Shown here: piece after piece, positions 8,900-16,887 of the stretch
How positions within the stretch are numbered: position 1 is the first letter of the stretch
Layout of the letters: every line of letters begins with the position of its first letter
DNA from: JAVMKJ01 sp031732855
GTDB lineage: Bacteria; Pseudomonadota; Gammaproteobacteria; Competibacterales; Competibacteraceae
Direction: 5' to 3'
DNA: 64,000 nt
Assembly: GCA_031732855.1 (NCBI GenBank)
Contig: JAVMKJ010000105.1
Location: forward strand, 33,324-97,323
Translations under genes and position numbers: made by a program
Notes under the pieces: model-generated
Databases searched by the model: none
Told to the model about the DNA's origin: nothing
What the model saw: the letters and a program-made list of their open reading frames with translations, nothing else

Positions 8900-11044
8900 A
8901 TGGTCAGTTCCAGGCAGACCGCGCTGGCCGGCGCGGATTTCGACACGTGGCTGAATACCCTGCAAGTTTCATGGTCTCCGGCGCAGATCGAGGTCGTGCG
9001 ACGCGCGTATGCGCTGGGCGGCGAGCCGGAGTTGGCGGTCGCCGATCTGCTGGCGGATCTGGGCATGGATCACGAGGTGGTCGCCGCCGCGCTGCTGCAC
9101 GAGCCGGTCGTATTGGGACGGATCAAGCCATCGGCTTTGCGAGAGGATTTCGGTCCGGCGATCGCACGCCTGGTGGATGGGATCGTCAAGCTCGATGCCA
9201 TCGGCGAATTGCATCAGAGCGGCCACCACGCCGGTCGCCAGTTGGAAAGCTTGCGCAAGATGCTGCTGGCGATGGCCCAGGATATTCGGGTGGTGCTGAT
9301 CAAACTGGCGATGCGGCTGCACGCGCTGCGCCAGCTCGGGCAGCGGCCCGCCGAAGAGCGGCGGCGTATAGCCAAGGAGACACTGGACATTTTTTCGCCG
9401 CTGGCCAACCGACTCGGCATCGGTCGCGTCAAGTGGGAAATGGAAGACCTGGCGCTGCGCTATCTGGAGCCGGCGGTCTACAAGCAGATCGCCGTCGCGC
9501 TCGACCAGCGCCGCGCGGACCGCGAGCAATACATCGACCAGGTCATGGATGAATTGCGCGACCATTTGCAACAGGCCGGCATCCGCGCCGAAGTCAGCGG
9601 TCGGGTCAAGCACATTTATGGCATCTGGCGGAAGATGCATCGCAAGAATCTGTCTTTCGAGCAGATTTTTGATGTGCGGGCGGTGCGGGTGATGGTCGAG
9701 TCGGTGAACGACTGCTATGCCGCGCTGGGCGTGGTGCATACCCGCTGGAACCACATCCACCGGGAATTCGACGATTACATCGCCCGTCCCAAGCCCAACG
9801 GCTATCAATCCCTGCATACGGCGGTGGTGGGGCCCGAGGGTCGGGCGGTGGAAGTCCAAATCCGCACGTTCGACATGCACCGGAACGCCGAATTGGGCGT
9901 GGCCGCGCACTGGCGCTACAAGGAAGGCGGGGAGGGTCCGGGCGACGCGACCGCCCGGCAGATCGCCTGGTTGCGGCAGATGCTGGAATACCGGGAGGAA
10001 GACGGCGACGACGGCGACCTGCTGGAACGGTTCAAGGCCGAAGCGTTCCAGGACCGGGTCTACGCCATCACTCCCAAGGGCGCGATTGTCGAGTTGCCCC
10101 AAGGCGCCACGTCGCTGGATTTCGCCTATCACGTTCATACCGAGGTCGGCCACCGCTGCCGGGGCGCCAAGGTCAACGGCCGCATCGTGCCGCTGACCTA
10201 CGAACTGAAGAACGGCGAGCAGGTGGAGGTGCTGACCGCCAAGAGCGGCGGCCCCAGCCGCGACTGGCTCAGCCCGCATCTGGGCTATGTCAAGAGCAAC
10301 CGGGCGCGGGCCAAGATCCGGCAGTGGTTCGTCCAGCAGGATCAGGACAAGAGCATCGCCGCCGGTCGCACCGCCCTGGAGCGGGAATTTCAGCGGCTGG
10401 GCATCCGCCAGATCAAGTTGGAAAAAGTGGCGGAAAAGCTCAACTTTGCCAAGCCGGACGAACTTTTCGCCACCATCGGTCATGGCGCGCTGACCACCGC
10501 GCAAGTAATCGCCCGGATTCCGGATCTGCTGTCGGCCTCACCGGGAGCCGGGGAAAGCCTGCCGGTGGTCCGCAAGCCCAAGGTTGCCGAGTCCGGCAAG
10601 GGCGACGTGCAAATCCGCGGGGTGGGGCGGTTGTTGAGCCAGATGGCGCACTGCTGCCAGCCAGTGCCGTTCGAGCCGATCGCCGGCTACATTACCCAAG
10701 GGCGCGGAGTCACGATCCACCGGCAGGATTGCGCTAACCTGCTTGCCTTGGCCAGCCAGCACCACGAACGGGTCATCGAAGTAAGCTGGGGTGAAACGCC
10801 CGCGACTCATCCGGTGGATATCATGATCATCGCCTACGACCGCTCCGGCTTGTTGCGCGACATCACGTCGATTCTTGCCAACGAACCAGTCAACGTGCTC
10901 GGCGCGAATACCCTGACCGATCGGGAAACGTCCATCGCCCGCATGGGATTGACCTTGGAGGTCACCGACGTGGTGCAACTCAGCCGGGTGCTCGACAAGA
11001 TCAGCCAATTGCACAATGTGGTCGAAGCGTACCGAAAGGTTTGA
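8900..11044 (+). CDS. relA: (p)ppGpp synthetase RelA
   Basis: A stringent-response GTP pyrophosphokinase, 714 residues. The order is a pseudo-hydrolase HD-like region, synthetase domain, TGS domain (VELPQGATSLDFAYHVH), then a zinc-finger/helical region with conserved CC (MAHCCQPVPFEPIAGYITQG) and a C-terminal ACT domain. The N-terminal region lacks the HD...ED metal residues (it reads ALLHEPVVLGRIKP), so hydrolysis is not expected. The synthetase has the acidic EFDD signature at residues 289-292 (RelA type ExDD), not the RxKD of bifunctional enzymes. The ATG at 8900 has GGGGA upstream and is preferred to the in-frame TTG at 8876. It ends 7 bases from the convergent hflD. Confidence 0.93.
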   Translation: MVSSRQTALAGADFDTWLNTLQVSWSPAQIEVVRRAYALGGEPELAVADLLADLGMDHEVVAAALLHEPVVLGRIKPSALREDFGPAIARLVDGIVKLDAIGELHQSGHHAGRQLESLRKMLLAMAQDIRVVLIKLAMRLHALRQLGQRPAEERRRIAKETLDIFSPLANRLGIGRVKWEMEDLALRYLEPAVYKQIAVALDQRRADREQYIDQVMDELRDHLQQAGIRAEVSGRVKHIYGIWRKMHRKNLSFEQIFDVRAVRVMVESVNDCYAALGVVHTRWNHIHREFDDYIARPKPNGYQSLHTAVVGPEGRAVEVQIRTFDMHRNAELGVAAHWRYKEGGEGPGDATARQIAWLRQMLEYREEDGDDGDLLERFKAEAFQDRVYAITPKGAIVELPQGATSLDFAYHVHTEVGHRCRGAKVNGRIVPLTYELKNGEQVEVLTAKSGGPSRDWLSPHLGYVKSNRARAKIRQWFVQQDQDKSIAAGRTALEREFQRLGIRQIKLEKVAEKLNFAKPDELFATIGHGALTTAQVIARIPDLLSASPGAGESLPVVRKPKVAESGKGDVQIRGVGRLLSQMAHCCQPVPFEPIAGYITQGRGVTIHRQDCANLLALASQHHERVIEVSWGETPATHPVDIMIIAYDRSGLLRDITSILANEPVNVLGANTLTDRETSIARMGLTLEVTDVVQLSRVLDKISQLHNVVEAYRKV

Positions 11045-11051
11045 ACCCATG

Positions 11052-11669
11052 TCAGGTCGTGCTCGCCAGGAGCAGGCGGGTTTCCCGCAGCAGGGGATTG
11101 CGCCGCAGCAGCAGGGCGAGCCGGCCGCCGCCGCTTTGTCGCCACAGGATCGCCGCACGGACGCCGGCCAGCAGCAGCGCCCGGATCCGGTTGGTGTTTG
11201 CCGGGTTGTTCAGGTGAACGGGATCTCCGCTGACCATGATTCGCGGCGACAGGGTGCTGAGCGTCTTCAGATAGAGATCCGCGAAACTGGCGATGGTATT
11301 GCCGTGGTCGAGCGGAAAATGCGCCAAATTCTGGATGATGTCCTCGATGCCGGCGCGAATGAGCCGCAGCAGATCGTCGCGCCGGGACAACTGTCGTTCC
11401 AGACGCATCAGCGTGATCACGTAGCGGGTCAATTCCATGTCCCGGGGGGTGTTGAGCTGCTGCTCGAGCAGACGCAGGCCGGAACGCAGCCGGGCGATGC
11501 CGCCGTAAATGTCGGCGCTGCTTGGGGCGTCGATCCTGATCAGGCTGGCAAGACAGGTTTCGATATCGTCCGGGTTGGCCTGGCCGCGCCGGGCGATGCC
11601 GCGCACCAGATCGGTGGCCTGCATCGCGCCGGCGAGAGCGATGACGCGGTCATGGTCGGTTTGGGGCAT
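11052..11669 (-). CDS. hflD: High-frequency lysogenization protein HflD homolog
   Basis: A 205-residue helical protein of the HflD (YcfC) family. It has the family N-terminus (DRVIALAGAMQATDLVRGIAR) and a C-terminal IRALLLAGVRAAILWRQSGG motif. In E. coli the protein is membrane-associated, binds lambda CII, and sits just downstream of mnmA; the same order holds here, 34 bases after mnmA. Its normal cellular role is poorly known. Start at the ATG that matches family length. Confidence 0.9.
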   Translation of the reverse strand: MPQTDHDRVIALAGAMQATDLVRGIARRGQANPDDIETCLASLIRIDAPSSADIYGGIARLRSGLRLLEQQLNTPRDMELTRYVITLMRLERQLSRRDDLLRLIRAGIEDIIQNLAHFPLDHGNTIASFADLYLKTLSTLSPRIMVSGDPVHLNNPANTNRIRALLLAGVRAAILWRQSGGGRLALLLRRNPLLRETRLLLASTT

Positions 11670-11703
11670 GGACTGGTGGTTTCGGTTTGTGAAAAGGATT
11701 CCT

Positions 11704-12792
11704 TCAATCGTAGGCGATATCGATCACCCCGCCACCCAGGCAGTCTTCGCCCAGATAGAAAACGACCGACTGGCCGGGAGCGATGGCGCGCTGCGGTTCG
11801 GCGAAGCGGGCTTCGGCCCCCCACTCGTCCAGCGATTCGAGGACGCAAGCCTGATCGGGCTGGCGGTAGCGGATTTTGGCTCGGCACGACAACGGCGTGG
11901 CGGGCGGTTCCCCGGCGATCCAATGCGGTTGCGCGGCGCGCAGCCGAAAGCGGAACAGGCTGGGATGGTCGCGACCCTGAACGACGATCAGGGCGTTGTC
12001 TTCCAGATTCTTGCCGGCGACGTACCAGGGTTCGCCGCTGCCGTCGCGCCGTCCGCCGATGCCCAGTCCCTGCCGCTGGCCGATGGTGTGGAACATCAAG
12101 CCGGCATGCTCGCCGAGCCATTTTCCTTCCGGCGTCCGGATCGGGCCGGGTTGCGCCGGCAGATAGTGGCTGAGAAATTCCCGAAACCGGCGTTCGCCGA
12201 TGAAACAGATGCCGGTGCTGTCCTTCTTGGCGTGAGTGATCAGGCCGGCCGCCGCCGCCAGTTCCCGCACCCGCTGTTTGTGCAAGTCACCGACGGGAAA
12301 CAGCGCGCTGGCCAGTTGGGCTTGATCGAGCCCGTACAGGAAATAGCTCTGGTCCTTGCCGGGATCGCGACCCTTGAGCAGATGATGGCGACCGCCTCGC
12401 TCCACGCGCCGGGCATAGTGGCCGGTGGCGATGAGGTCGGCGCCCAGCCGCCGAGCGTGGTCGAGGAAAGCTCTGAACTTGATTTGGGTGTTGCACAGAA
12501 TGTCCGGATTGGGCGTCCGACCGCACCGGTACTCGTCCAGGAAGTAGCGGAACACCCGGTCCTGATATTCGGCGGTGAAATTGACCGAATGCAGCGGGAT
12601 GCCCAGCGTTTCGCATACGGCCCGCGCATCTTCCAGGTCCTCGGCGGCGGCGCAGTAGCCAGCGTCGAAGGACTCCTCCCAGTTCTTCATGAACACGCCG
12701 TGTACGTCGTAGCCCTGCTCGACCAGCAGCAGGGCGGCGACCGAGGAATCCACGCCGCCGGACAAGCCGACGACGATGCGGAGTTTGGGCAT
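11704..12792 (-). CDS. mnmA: tRNA-specific 2-thiouridylase MnmA
   Basis: Catalyses 2-thiolation of the wobble uridine (U34) in tRNAs for Lys, Glu and Gln, in the cytoplasm, with sulfur relayed from IscS through Tus proteins. The protein has 362 residues. The PP-loop SGGVDSS is at 11-17 (ATP adenylation), and the catalytic Cys100 (DILCNTQIKF) and Cys196 (STGICFIGERRF) are both present. The C-terminal barrel domain is complete. The ATG at 12792 starts the conserved N-terminus; an upstream in-frame extension to 13443 runs through the phasin gene in another frame and is not real. Operon with hflD. Confidence 0.95.
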   Translation of the reverse strand: MPKLRIVVGLSGGVDSSVAALLLVEQGYDVHGVFMKNWEESFDAGYCAAAEDLEDARAVCETLGIPLHSVNFTAEYQDRVFRYFLDEYRCGRTPNPDILCNTQIKFRAFLDHARRLGADLIATGHYARRVERGGRHHLLKGRDPGKDQSYFLYGLDQAQLASALFPVGDLHKQRVRELAAAAGLITHAKKDSTGICFIGERRFREFLSHYLPAQPGPIRTPEGKWLGEHAGLMFHTIGQRQGLGIGGRRDGSGEPWYVAGKNLEDNALIVVQGRDHPSLFRFRLRAAQPHWIAGEPPATPLSCRAKIRYRQPDQACVLESLDEWGAEARFAEPQRAIAPGQSVVFYLGEDCLGGGVIDIAYD

Positions 12793-12820
12793 GGGAGCAG
12801 GGGCCGAAACCGGAGGTTGG

Positions 12821-12873
12821 GCCGCTGGCGGCGAGGCGAAACGGTTCCCGAACGGCGCGGTTCGGCCAGCGGC
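12821..12873 (-). promoter_or_regulatory. Inverted repeat between phasin gene and mnmA
   Basis: A 9-bp inverted repeat GCCGCTGGC (12821-12829) / GCCAGCGGC (12865-12873) encloses a 35-base loop that is itself able to pair (GTTC..GAAC). It fills most of the space between the phasin stop and the mnmA start. It may reduce read-through from the strongly expressed phasin gene into mnmA. No T-run. Confidence 0.35.
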
Positions 12874-12896
12874 TGTCCGGAGATGTCGCGGGAGGG

Positions 12897-13238
12897 CTAC
12901 TTGACGCCCGACAGGCTTTCCTGAACCAGCTTGTCGAATTCGGTCTTGAAGCGTGCCATCAAATCGGCCAGCGTCTTGGTGTCGTCGGTAAATTTTTGAT
13001 GGAGGCCGGTGATCGCCTCGGCTTGGCCAGTCAGAAACGCTCGCAGACTGGTCGGGTCGCTGATGTCGGCGGCGGCCTTCATCCGGCTCATCGCCATATC
13101 GACGTACGATTGCAGGGCGCTCATCTGGAAATTGACCAAAGCCTCGAGATTGACGGCCGAGAGCTTGTTGGCCTTGATCACCGGGCCAAGAAAGTTTTGA
13201 TACTGTTCGGACATTTTGGCCAACGCATCGTTGGACAT
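12897..13238 (-). CDS. phaP: Phasin family protein (PHA granule coat)
   Basis: A small helical protein of 113 residues of the phasin family. These amphipathic proteins coat polyhydroxyalkanoate granules and control their size and number. Evidence includes the N-terminal SEQYQNFLGPVIKANKLSAVNLEALVNFQ, where phasins carry a conserved helix ending in a pairing with Leu/Phe residues. It has no Cys or signal peptide, and a long amphipathic helix runs to the end. The start has a strong ribosome-binding site (GGAGAG) and a promoter with an embedded palindrome (13292-13320). No phaC, phaB or phaR is in the window. The symbol is by family; the sequence alone does not say which phasin paralogue it is. 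Confidence 0.85.
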   Translation of the reverse strand: MSNDALAKMSEQYQNFLGPVIKANKLSAVNLEALVNFQMSALQSYVDMAMSRMKAAADISDPTSLRAFLTGQAEAITGLHQKFTDDTKTLADLMARFKTEFDKLVQESLSGVK

Positions 13239-13291
13239 GGCAAGTCTCTCCTGAAAATTGTGGTGACATCGAAAATAATCGTTCGAAGCGC

Positions 13292-13320
13292 AGAATAATG
13301 CAACTTTTGTTGCAGCGCAA
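13292..13320 (-). promoter_or_regulatory. phaP promoter (-35 TTGCGC, 17-bp spacer, -10 TATTCT)
   Basis: On the minus strand, TTGCGC (13320-13315) and TATTCT (13297-13292) are separated by exactly 17 bases. This predicts a transcript starting near 13285 with a ~45-base leader to the phasin ATG. The spacer is almost entirely the palindrome described in the next entry. Confidence 0.55.
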
Positions 13321-13321
13321 C
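13299..13321. promoter_or_regulatory. Palindromic operator overlapping the phaP promoter
   Basis: Two overlapping inverted repeats share one arm: TGCAAC-TTTT-GTTGCA (13299-13314) and GTTGC-AGC-GCAAC (13309-13321). The first lies between the -35 and -10 boxes, and the second covers the -35. This is a classic position for a repressor. TGC/GCA-rich palindromes upstream of phasin genes are bound by PhaR, the PHA-responsive repressor. PhaR control here is therefore an inference from gene context. Confidence 0.55.
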
Positions 13322-13441
13322 ATCATGCCGGATATCTTGTTGCCATGTCGCATCGGTCGGCTTGAAGGCTTGAATGGCCGGCTTGGCGATACTCCGGCGT
13401 TGGCGGATAATCCACGCTTTCGCGGCAACGGATGGTCTCCC

Positions 13442-14341
13442 ATGTGGTTTAGGAATTTGACGGTGTTTCGTTTGGTCGAGCCTCTTCCCCTGACCGCCGA
13501 GGAACTGGCGGCCCGACTGGATCGGCGCGCTTTCCAGCCTTGTCCCAGCCATCAGTCCAGCGCGGCCGGCTGGGTGCCGCCTCTGGGTCGCAAGGCGCGC
13601 GATCTGGTTCACGCCGCGGCGGGGCGGTTGATGGTGTGCCTGCGGATCGAGGAAAAATTGCTGCCGCCGATCGTGGTCAATCAGGCCGTGGCCGAGCGTG
13701 TCGCCCTGATCGAGGATCAGCGGCGGCGACCGGTACGGCGTCGGGAGAAGCAGGAATTGCGCGACCAACTCGTGGGGGAGTTGCTACCTCGCGCCCTGAC
13801 CCGCGGCCGTCTCGGCTACGCTTATCTGGACCCGGCGGCAGGCTGGTTGGTAACCGACAGCGCGAGTCCTCGCCGAGTCGAGGAAATCACCGGCATATTG
13901 CGCAAGACACTGGATTCGCTGCCGGTCGCGCCGCCCCGGGTCAGGCAATCCACGGCGGCGGTCATGACGGCTTGGCTGGACGAGGGACAAGCGCCGGCGG
14001 AATTCTCGTTGGGCGATGTCTGTGAATTGCGGGAGGGAGGGGAGACCGGCGGGGTCGTGCGCTGCCGGGGACAGAATCTGGTTGGCGACGAGATTCGTGC
14101 CCATCTGGAAGCCGGCAAGCAGGTAACCCGGCTCGGTTTGATCTGGAAGGATCGGGTCGCGTTCGTGCTGGATGAGGCGCTGGTCATTCGTCGGCTCCAG
14201 TTTCGCGATGTGGTCCGGGAATCCTTGCGGGATGTCGCGGATTCCCCGGAAGCCCTGTTCGATGCCGAATTCGCGTTGATGGCTGGAGAGTTGGCCCTGC
14301 TGTTGCCACGATTGCTGGAGTTGTTCGGCGGCGAGGCATAA
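13442..14341 (+). CDS. rdgC: Recombination-associated protein RdgC
   Basis: A nucleoid-associated, ring-forming DNA-binding protein that modulates RecA-dependent recombination. The 299 residues align throughout with the family. The N-terminus is MWFRNLTVFRL, with AFQPCPSHQSSAAGWVPPLG near residue 31, the KLLPP motif, and the end LMAGELALLLPRLLELFGGEA. The ATG at 13442 gives the family start; upstream in-frame sequence crosses the phasin promoter and is rejected. Divergent from phaP. It stands alone on this strand, followed 87 bases later by the coiled-coil protein gene. Confidence 0.93.
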   Translation: MWFRNLTVFRLVEPLPLTAEELAARLDRRAFQPCPSHQSSAAGWVPPLGRKARDLVHAAAGRLMVCLRIEEKLLPPIVVNQAVAERVALIEDQRRRPVRRREKQELRDQLVGELLPRALTRGRLGYAYLDPAAGWLVTDSASPRRVEEITGILRKTLDSLPVAPPRVRQSTAAVMTAWLDEGQAPAEFSLGDVCELREGGETGGVVRCRGQNLVGDEIRAHLEAGKQVTRLGLIWKDRVAFVLDEALVIRRLQFRDVVRESLRDVADSPEALFDAEFALMAGELALLLPRLLELFGGEA

Positions 14342-14428
14342 CGGTCTCTGGAATCGGGCCAGACTCGGCGCTAGGTTGAATCGAACTATAAAGATTTCGT
14401 ACGGATCAGCGGTTCGGAAAGGCGGCAC

Positions 14429-15484
14429 ATGAGTACTTGGCAACTGACTAACGCAATCGTTTTGGTGGGGGTGGCCGCGGTTTTGGCGGCGGTCGGCTGG
14501 CTGGCCGTCCGCATTATCTTGGGGCAGAAGCAGCGGATCGAGGAACAGCTGCAGGCGGCGCGGCGGGCGGCGGCGGAGAAGGCGGCGGCGGAGAAGGCGG
14601 CGGCGGAGAAGGCGGCGGCGGATAAAGTAGCGATTGCCCGGGCGGCGGCGGCGCGATTGTCGGCGCGGCGGGCGGCGGTGGAGAAGGCGGCCGCCGAACG
14701 GACGGCCATCGAAAAGGCGGCCGTGGAGCAGGCCATAGCCGAATGGGCGGCAGCCGAACAGGCCGAAGCCGACCGCGTGCAGCTGCGTCGGACCACGGAA
14801 GAGCGGCGGGAAGCCGAGGAGGTCGGGGCGAGGATGCGGGCTGTCGAGGAAGCCATTTCCGAATGGATTGAGGCGGAACGGGAAGGGAGCCGGTTGGCGG
14901 CTACCGAGACGGTTCCGGGCAAGCCGGTCCAGAAGACCTATACCCGTACCGAGGCCATTCACCAGCAGGTGCGCCTGCACGCCGAACTGGTCGATAAAGA
15001 ATTACAGGAATTGGAATACATCAAAAACCGCATTCAAGTCGGCGTGGATTTTCTTCCGATCGAATTCAGGCAGGCGATCGACGACTGGAAGAAAGGCATG
15101 GCTTTCAGGCGCAGCACCTTCGAGGACCTCAAGCTCAAGTTTCGCTACAAGGCCTATTCGGTCGAAGACGGCTACGAACTGCTGTATATGTACAACGCGT
15201 GGATGGTTCAACAGCGGCAGAAGCTCAGGGTGTTCATCCGGTTGCTGGGTACCGATGTGGATCGGGCGGAAAGTATTCAGGCGGCCATCGAACAGGCGGA
15301 ACGCAGCGAGCGGGAAAAGTATCTGGAGATGGATGTGGATGTCATCTACGCCTTGCACAACATCCGTTCCATTCTGGAGAAATTGATCGGCATGGAAACC
15401 ATTCTCAAGGAGTTGGAGGCTGTTTGCCGCAAGCGGTCCGAGCAGATCATCTCTCCTTCGTGGGAAGCGAAGGGGTCGCTGTAA
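14429..15484 (+). CDS. Membrane-anchored Ala-rich coiled-coil protein, function unknown
   Basis: 351 residues with no family I recognise. Residues 8-31 form one hydrophobic segment (IVLVGVAAVLAAVGWLAVRII), an N-terminal membrane anchor. Residues 32-160 are a long, highly charged, Ala/Glu/Lys/Arg-rich coiled coil. It contains three perfect AAAEK pentapeptides and one AAADK (about 47-66), encoded by a 15-bp tandem repeat. Residues 170-345 are a helical domain with less biased composition (Tyr- and Lys-rich; for example VDFLPIEFRQAIDDWKKGMAF), probably the functional part. TolA-like composition in the rod suggests a periplasm- or cytoplasm-spanning spacer, but no TolA C-terminal domain is visible. 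It starts with an ATG after GGAAAGGCGG. The livJ-type operon follows, probably with its own promoter. Confidence 0.75.
   Translation: MSTWQLTNAIVLVGVAAVLAAVGWLAVRIILGQKQRIEEQLQAARRAAAEKAAAEKAAAEKAAADKVAIARAAAARLSARRAAVEKAAAERTAIEKAAVEQAIAEWAAAEQAEADRVQLRRTTEERREAEEVGARMRAVEEAISEWIEAEREGSRLAATETVPGKPVQKTYTRTEAIHQQVRLHAELVDKELQELEYIKNRIQVGVDFLPIEFRQAIDDWKKGMAFRRSTFEDLKLKFRYKAYSVEDGYELLYMYNAWMVQQRQKLRVFIRLLGTDVDRAESIQAAIEQAERSEREKYLEMDVDVIYALHNIRSILEKLIGMETILKELEAVCRKRSEQIISPSWEAKGSL
14567..14626 (+). repeat. 15-bp tandem repeat inside the coiled-coil gene
   Basis: Three perfect copies of GCGGCGGCGGAGAAG and a fourth ending GATAAA encode AAAEK x3 plus AAADK. Such a uniform codon run in a coiled-coil rod could expand or contract by slippage in whole-pentapeptide steps without breaking the frame. 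Confidence 0.85.
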
Positions 15485-15512
15485 ACAGAAGCGTAAACTG
15501 CGGCGGCAACGC

Positions 15513-15518
15513 TATAAT
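15513..15518 (+). promoter_or_regulatory. Candidate -10 box for the branched-chain amino acid ABC operon
   Basis: A perfect TATAAT about 120 bases upstream of the substrate-binding protein ATG, just after the coiled-coil gene stop. The -35 region is poor. By-eye prediction. Confidence 0.35.
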
Positions 15519-15638
15519 CGTTTTGGGGAGGAATGAAGCGCTCGTCGTTTCGATGCTGCTTCGCAGTATCGTGTCCTCACTCTTTTAAATAGATGACCGG
15601 GCTTCCGGTGTCGACGACTTTCAGGAGAGGAAGATTTT

Positions 15639-16799
15639 ATGAGAAAAGCATTATCTTTGTTGCTGCTTGCGATGATGGTCTCCCTTGGCGCGACCGCCTG
15701 GAGCGCCGAGAAGACCCTCAAGCTGGGCGTTATCGCCGAACTGACCGGCGACATGCCCGCGGTGGGAGCGTCTTGCAAGAATGCCGCCGAGTTGGCGGTC
15801 AAGGAGATCAACGCAGCCGGTGGCCTGCAAGTCGGCAAGGAAAAAATGAAGGTGCAACTGGTGGTGGAGGATAATGCCGGCAAGGCCGACCAGTCCGCCG
15901 CCGCCGCCCAGAAGTTGATCACCCAGGACGAGGTGCTGGCCATCGTAGGCCCCAACGCCAGCCGTTATGCGATCCCGGCGTCGGAAATCGCCGAGAGTTC
16001 CGAAACGGTGCTGATCACACCCTGGTCGACCAATCCTAAAACCACGTTGGATGCCAGCACCAACAAGCCCAAGAAATACGTCTTTCGGGCCTGCTTCATC
16101 GACCCCTTCCAAGGCGGAGTGCTGGCCAAGTTCGCGCTGGAGAACCTGAAGGCCAAGAAGGCTGCGGTGCTCTACGACGTGGCTTCCGACTATAACAAGG
16201 GCATCGCCGAGGTTTTCAAGACGAACTATGAAAAGCTGGGCGGCAAGATCGTGGCCTTCGAGACCTACACCACCAACGACAAGGATTTCTCGGCGCAGTT
16301 GACCAAGATCAAGGACGCCAAGCCGGACGTGATCTTCCTGCCCAACTACTACAATGAAGTGCCGCTCCAGGTGCAGCAGGCCAAGCGGTTGGGCATTACT
16401 GTTCCCTTCATCGGCAGCGACTCCTGGGGTAGCCCCGAACTTTTGACTCTGGGCGGCGCCGATCTGAACGGCTACTACTTCAGCACCCACTACGCCGCCG
16501 ACAACGCCGCGCCGGTCGCCAAAAAGTTCATTGAGGACTACAAAAAGGCCTATGGCGTGGCGCCGGACGATGTGGCCGCGCTGACCTACGATGCTTTCGG
16601 CCTGTTGTTCGGCTCGATCAAGGGTGCTGGCAAGGCCGACCGTGAATCCATCCGCGCCGCGCTGGCCACCCTGCCGAGCTACAAGGGCGTTACCGGGGAC
16701 ATGAAGTTCCAGGCCGATTCGCGCGACCCGATCAAGAGCGCCGTCATCCTGCAAATCAAGGACGGCAAATTCACCTACTTCACCAACGCCAATCCCTGA
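15639..16799 (+). CDS. Branched-chain amino acid ABC transporter, periplasmic substrate-binding protein
   Basis: A LivJ/LivK-type type I periplasmic binding protein, 386 residues. The signal peptide (1-22) is cleaved near AWSA-EKT. The mature N-terminus KTLKLGVIAELTGDMPAVG and the domain motifs (VKEINAAGG, VVEDNAGKADQSAAAAQKLI, VLAIVGPNASRYAIPASEIA) are typical. Substrate range (Leu/Ile/Val, or amides, urea or aromatic compounds) cannot be decided by eye. It is the first gene of a five-gene operon, and an attenuator-like hairpin after the stop suggests it is made in excess over the membrane and ATPase parts. Strong ribosome-binding site AGGAGAGG. Confidence 0.9.
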   Translation: MRKALSLLLLAMMVSLGATAWSAEKTLKLGVIAELTGDMPAVGASCKNAAELAVKEINAAGGLQVGKEKMKVQLVVEDNAGKADQSAAAAQKLITQDEVLAIVGPNASRYAIPASEIAESSETVLITPWSTNPKTTLDASTNKPKKYVFRACFIDPFQGGVLAKFALENLKAKKAAVLYDVASDYNKGIAEVFKTNYEKLGGKIVAFETYTTNDKDFSAQLTKIKDAKPDVIFLPNYYNEVPLQVQQAKRLGITVPFIGSDSWGSPELLTLGGADLNGYYFSTHYAADNAAPVAKKFIEDYKKAYGVAPDDVAALTYDAFGLLFGSIKGAGKADRESIRAALATLPSYKGVTGDMKFQADSRDPIKSAVILQIKDGKFTYFTNANP

Positions 16800-16831
16800 T
16801 CGATCGAGGATGACGGCTTGACGTAACGCGA

Positions 16832-16860
16832 GGGCGGTCCGACGGGCCGCCCTTCTTCTT
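16832..16860 (+). terminator. Attenuator/terminator between the binding-protein and permease genes
   Basis: A 9-bp stem GGGCGGTCC (16832-16840) / GGGCCGCCC (16844-16852) with one G-T pair and a 3-base loop, followed by TTCTTCTT. It fits a partial Rho-independent terminator that lets only a fraction of transcripts continue into the permease genes. Confidence 0.65.
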
Positions 16861-16887
16861 GCAACAGCGGCGCCGCGGGTCACGATC

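Noticed and set aside
8900..11044. relA as a bifunctional SpoT/Rel
   Set aside because: The HD hydrolase residues are missing and the synthetase carries EFDD rather than RxKD, so it is called RelA.
14567..14626. Tandem repeats as a CRISPR-like array
   Set aside because: There are no spacers; the 15-bp units are coding repeats for AAAEK in a coiled coil.
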